A stretch of 64,000 bases of DNA from Rhodocyclaceae bacterium. Lineage in GTDB: Bacteria > Pseudomonadota > Gammaproteobacteria > Burkholderiales > Rhodocyclaceae. The position numbers were made by a program, and so were the translations under genes. Below, one piece after another: positions 62,001 through 64,000 of the stretch (position 1 is the first letter of the stretch; every line of letters begins with the position of its first letter). The DNA is taken from positions 118,090-182,089 of the forward strand of contig VMSX01000006.1 of assembly GCA_013791905.1 (NCBI GenBank). Direction: 5' to 3'. Below the pieces are notes generated by a model. The model saw nothing but the letters and a program-made list of their open reading frames with translations, searched no databases and was not told where the DNA came from.

Positions 62001-64000
62001 AAGCTCATACCGGGCTGAAGTTCGATGGTATTCCCGCCGACGGAGGCATCGATCACCGTGTCCAGCCCCATCCCGAAGCCGAAGCGGTAGGTGTCGTTAC
62101 CCTCCCCGCCGATCAGCGTGTCGTCGCCGGCCCCCCCATCGAGAGTGTCGTTGCCCTCCATGCCGGTTAGTGTGTTGGCCAGACTGTTGCCGATCAGAAT
62201 ATTGACCTGGGCGTTGCCCGTGCCATCGCTGGCGTTGCCGGTGAGGGTCAGGTTCTCGACGTTGTCCGGGAGCGTGAAGGAAACGCCGGCATTGACCTGG
62301 TCGGCGCCGGCATCCGCCGCCTCGACCACCACATCTGCCGTGTCATCCACGATATAGGTGTCGTTGCCCTGCTGGCCGATCAGCATATCGGCCCCCGCGC
62401 CGCCATGCAGCACGTTGTCTGCGCTATTGCCGGTGAGGATGTTGTCCAGCGCGTTACCGACGCCGTCAATGGCGGTATCGCCAGTCAGAATAAGGTTTTC
62501 CACATGGTCGCCCAGCGCGTAGGCAATCCCGGCCTGTACCGTGTCGGAGCCTTCGTCGGCATTTTCGACCACCCGATCGCCTTCCTGCGCAACGACATAG
62601 CTATCGTCGCCGGTACCGCCTATCAGCGTGTCGTCGCCCGTGCCGCCATCGAGCGTATCGTCGCCCTCCAGCCCGATCAGGGTGTCGTTGCCGCCGTGGC
62701 CTTGTATCCGGTCCGTGGTATTGGTGCCGTAGAGAATGTCGTCGCCTTCCGTGCCATCGATATCGAAGCCCCGTGCCAGCAATTCCGCCGTGCCGAGCAC
62801 CGTTCCATCCTCAAACACAAAGCTGCCGATGGACGAGCTGTTGAAGACGTCGTTCGGGTCGAAGTTGCCGATATGCACCTCGTCGCCGTTGCCGAGGTCG
62901 AGCATCGGCGAACCCAGCCGCAGGGTGACGTCGCTGGCCTTGACACCCGGGCCGAAGCGCAGGACGTTGTGGTCGGCCTTGGTGTCGTAAATGGTGTCCT
63001 TGCCGTCGCCCCGGTTGTAGATGTAGGTGTCCTGGCCTTCCTCGCCGAAGAGGGTATCGTCGCCCTTGCCGCCGATTAGGATGTCGTTGCCGATACCGCC
63101 CTGGAGTTCGTCTATGCCATCCCCGCCATCCAGATAGTCGTCGTCCTCGTTGCCCCACAGCTTGTCGTCGTTGTTTCCGCCCAGCAGAATGTCGTTGCCT
63201 TCATTACCGTTCAGCTTGTCGTTCCCGGCCTCGCCGAAGATGATGTCGTTCCCCGCATCGCCCCAAGCCCTGTCGTTGCCGCCGCCGGCGTAGATCACGT
63301 CGGCTTGGCCGTCCTCGGGACTCGTTTCGCCAACGACCGGCCTGATGAATGTGATGGTGCCGTCCGTGTCCGTATAGCCCCAGTCGAAGGTGTCGGGGCT
63401 GATCGTGTTCCAGGTGAAGGATGAGCCAAGGCCCCACTCCAGGCGATAGCGCAATTGCGGCACCATGTGGTATGTGGCGTAGTAATCCCTATCGCCAAAA
63501 ATGAGGTCGTCGCCCGCGCCGGCGATCAGGAGGTCGGTGCCGCCGCCACCGGAAAGGACATCGTTGTCGACACCAGAAACCAAGGTGTCATTGCCGCTGC
63601 CACCGGCGAGCCATTCGCCTTTCAGATCGCTGCCTGTTTCCCGGTTCCCGTTGGCGACTGCGGTAGCAGCATCGATGCGGACGTTCGCATAGAGCCGGTC
63701 GTCGCCGCCATTCCCGAAAATGATGTCGCGTCCCGCGCCGCCTTCGATAAGATCGGCTCCTTCGGTATATGGATCATCCGCATCGTTCCCCAAGCTCATC
63801 CGCTCGCGAGTATGGTCACCGATCAGATAATCGTTACCGGCACCGCCTTCTATCCAGTCGTCACCGCTACCACCGCCGACCCAGTCAAGCTGTTCTCCCG
63901 CCCGGATATGGTCGTTGCCTGGGCTGCCGAACAGGCTGTCCTGGTAGGGCTGGGCAGTGCCAACGGGGTTGTACAGTTCATCGGGGGTAGCCTGGACGTC
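56099..64000 (-). CDS. Giant RTX calcium-binding protein (partial)
   Basis: At least 2633 residues; the frame is open to the right edge, upstream of the apparent ATG at 63799, so the N-terminus is missing. N-terminal and central RTX nonapeptides (GGxGxDxLx, e.g. GGAGNDYLIGD, GGNGDDRLYAN), a He_PIG/Ig-like domain (~58.85-59.07 kb; LPGWLSFDPATGAFSGTPDT), six ~110-residue repeats (58.84-56.87 kb), RTX again, then a C-terminal secretion region. Exported by type I secretion, folds on calcium outside. Adhesin- or toxin-like; activity not identifiable. Confidence 0.9.
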   Translation of the reverse strand, partial: DVQATPDELYNPVGTAQPYQDSLFGSPGNDHIRAGEQLDWVGGGSGDDWIEGGAGNDYLIGDHTRERMSLGNDADDPYTEGADLIEGGAGRDIIFGNGGDDRLYANVRIDAATAVANGNRETGSDLKGEWLAGGSGNDTLVSGVDNDVLSGGGGTDLLIAGAGDDLIFGDRDYYATYHMVPQLRYRLEWGLGSSFTWNTISPDTFDWGYTDTDGTITFIRPVVGETSPEDGQADVIYAGGGNDRAWGDAGNDIIFGEAGNDKLNGNEGNDILLGGNNDDKLWGNEDDDYLDGGDGIDELQGGIGNDILIGGKGDDTLFGEEGQDTYIYNRGDGKDTIYDTKADHNVLRFGPGVKASDVTLRLGSPMLDLGNGDEVHIGNFDPNDVFNSSSIGSFVFEDGTVLGTAELLARGFDIDGTEGDDILYGTNTTDRIQGHGGNDTLIGLEGDDTLDGGTGDDTLIGGTGDDSYVVAQEGDRVVENADEGSDTVQAGIAYALGDHVENLILTGDTAIDGVGNALDNILTGNSADNVLHGGAGADMLIGQQGNDTYIVDDTADVVVEAADAGADQVNAGVSFTLPDNVENLTLTGNASDGTGNAQVNILIGNSLANTLTGMEGNDTLDGGAGDDTLIGGEGNDTYRFGFGMGLDTVIDASVGGNTIELQPGMSFTDLRAAQNGNDLHLTIRGTDQGVTLKDYYIASQEWLVRNEAGEERSIAGLFDVAEQGEFERLRDDFFAASKASISGTLMAYGYRWQADGTLQLSPVGDTVIRQMVQTTTTNSTTYLTSGGAAYYVSTNSNVSTSYTYWWPENRTVLLLEKHAFQQASLASDAEFIVVDSGSHSLTFEPIQARITWGGLYDQNYSYSSWVAGMGFYTDGNGNVLPWTSTTQATEYRAAQNGTITALLPASPPVSGAYGVALYVDSHTTNFQEILAGASDNTIDATNNRYAAIYGGAGNDVLQGGGLSYGGTGDDVLVGGTIQYGGDGDDKLTLGSVLVGGAGNDWMDGAWFGTGETRYLIDPAQTGIDLIGDTGDSEEAYKDWFYTARGIPDWRERELKGNRWVCIEGPSFTTYDAAVAYLSNQGHDPQEMIANGNLRYLPALPDFQLPAANNFAALQPAYDAGVIPQDTVEFGAGISLSGLSLAWGREEARETLDLSWNDGASQVRLVYPNADDPIGFGIEQVKFADGTTVGMADLMALAPFRNTSAPVAVGTLANLTATVGQPFSYAVNRDAAVGSFLSDPDDTGTPDEAAVDYDAYLSGDVGNDTFLFGRGDGNVLVWDGDTTPGNMDTVQFGADIAPAEVAVSQNQYGQVVLSIAGTTDSLTLDSWLLSDGNKIEQVAFADGTTWGVTDIMSRLSFALTSGNDFLVGTATDGTILGGAGNDFLAAGSGSNILSGGSGSDEVVADWVEDSANDLLSGGDGDDGLAAYVLDDLLIGGRGNDYIFGNDGSDVILFNRGDGNDWIDTYRNESDTSLDTLSLGGGIAYSDLSFSRDGDNLVLTVGDGDILTFDSWFGENWNDSYIVGNHIVDRLQIVAAAMADYDRGSADALLNRRIQLFDFIGLANRFEADLAQDPDITSWQLAPHLAEFHLAATDTQAIGGDAAYLYGKNGKLDGLSEADLRAQLTDVRFGKLSQGLHYLMGLSGMFDDADLSRGDSLVFTATLADGSALPGWLSFDPATGAFSGTPDTAGGLDITITATDSGGLSARQTFHLDVAADGPPTVTAENRTLLLADAVAVSELIQTTGSVQRYEFWDDVNGGGRFVLDGIEQVAGTSIAVTADQIVNLQYIAGSEIASERVWARVSDGSSWSAWTPWNITSAPHLSNEAPIASAENITIGLDEAVAAAGLFSVADADGDVPTKYEFWDDTNGGGRFVLDGVDQAAGTSIAVTADQLTSLQYAGGRAIGTERVWVRAYDGQAWSSWTPWNITSAPHPTNVAPVVDATDATVGLRATVATASLFAVSDADGDLPTKYEFWDDGQDGGRFVLNGIDQAAGTSIAVTTDQLANLQYVGAATMGSERVWARAWDGQAWGAWKSWHMQSSDHATNAAPEAQAANVTLLLGESAAASSLFTATDPDGDPVVKYEFWDDTTGGGHFSLGGIEQAAGSSIAVSADDLADLAYVAGSQTGSERVWARASDGVAWGAWTPWNITSAPHVTNAAPTISAPTGTAGLGQMVAASTLFTVTDPDGDVPTKYEFWDDVNGGGHFTKNGIVQVAGTSITVNADELPDLSYVGGDAMTIERVWVRAYDGQAWSGWTAWNMQSSNHATNAAPTIETGHKGVLAGDALAASTLFTATDPDGDPVVKYEFWDDVNGGGHFSKAGMAQAAGTSIAVTAAELADFSYVGGSVAATERVWVRAGDGLAWSGWSAWNMTTVTGLQRGGPGGDSLIAQGGETLIGNGGDDLLASPSGNNLMFGGAGADTLSSGPGNSFLVGGTGNDTLQTGTGNDVIAFNTGDGSDTVYLNGGVDSITLGGGIRYEDLALSKDGNNLVLDTGNGESLTFKDWYADIRHQSALNLQLIAETMADFDAAGSDPLKDNKVEGFDFRMLVSRFDQARAANAAITQWSLMNDLLDAHLYGADDAALGGDLAYQYGRHGNFENVGLAGAQNVLNGSQFAIGVQSFQSLQGLQEGVVRLG
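56870..58840 (-). repeat. Six tandem ~110-residue repeats in the RTX protein
   Basis: Each unit contains DADGDVPTKYEFWDD (or variant), GGGRFVLDG, AGTSIAVTADQL, ERVWVRAYDGQAWSSW and a closing NITSAPH or MQSSNHAT. Beta-sandwich-like; may form a stalk. Confidence 0.8.

Overview
The window looks like a betaproteobacterial chromosome (gene content and codon style suggest the Rhodocyclales/Azoarcus-Dechloromonas-Accumulibacter area; this is inference) carrying a large integrative and conjugative element (ICE) from the left edge to about 49.8 kb, then core chromosome to the right edge. The boundary is probably the tRNA-Ser(GGA) gene at 49845-49935, whose 3' end faces the element. The element combines an F-type mating pore (TraC, TrbI, TraF, TraH, TraG on the left; TraW, TraU, TrbC, TraN on the right), a MOB-H relaxase (TraI with an HD domain), a TrhF-like S26 peptidase and a FlhD/FlhC-like activator pair next to an XRE repressor. 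This is the logic of SXT/R391-type elements, with the gene blocks shuffled and separated by about 42 kb of cargo.

Layout. 1-6.4 kb: traC (partial), trbI, traF, traH, traG. 6.4-9.1 kb: candidate entry-exclusion membrane protein, orphan AbrB-type protein, unknown protein, NERD-domain protein. 9.3-24.1 kb: accessory region. It opens with a small tyrosine recombinase transcribed leftwards; 36 bp upstream of its start codon is the first copy of a roughly 55-bp repeat, and further copies follow just after the stop codons of rightward genes. The result resembles an integron (recombinase, adjacent site, cassettes with a terminal site, one inverted toxin-antitoxin cassette), but the repeat is not an attC site. 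Its first block is a tight operon of membrane protein, sigma-like factor, membrane protein, LprI-trypsin protease, CHASE2 membrane sensor, FecR-like secreted protein and caspase-like protease. Single genes, a Sel1-repeat protein, a TumE/TumA-like toxin-antitoxin pair and a metalloprotease group (one gene broken by an in-frame TGA) follow.

24.3-28.4 kb: XRE repressor, FlhD-like and FlhC-like activators, TrhF-like peptidase, TraI relaxase. A shared motif containing CTGAAT lies before the flhD-like gene, before trhF and before traW, and may be the activator site. 28.4-31.8 kb: SOS block (umuC, umuD, lexA-like repressor behind a 41-bp palindrome, then an SRAP protein). 31.9-36.7 kb: small cargo genes (nucleoside deoxyribosyltransferase, gloA remnant, HTH protein, esterase, a GIY-YIG/HU fused reading frame, several unknowns, a DksA-like protein). 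37.1-43.3 kb: one giant DUF4011-helicase-Vsr protein of the Hhe antiphage type with a GreA-like C-terminus. 43.6-49.0 kb: traW, traU, trbC, a split traN and an unknown secreted protein.

Right of the tRNA: nadC, a DMT-family transporter, bifunctional NAD(P)HX repair enzyme and an M20 amidohydrolase, then a type I secretion adaptor downstream of a giant RTX protein that runs off the right edge. All names rest on reading motifs in the translated sequence; no database search was run.
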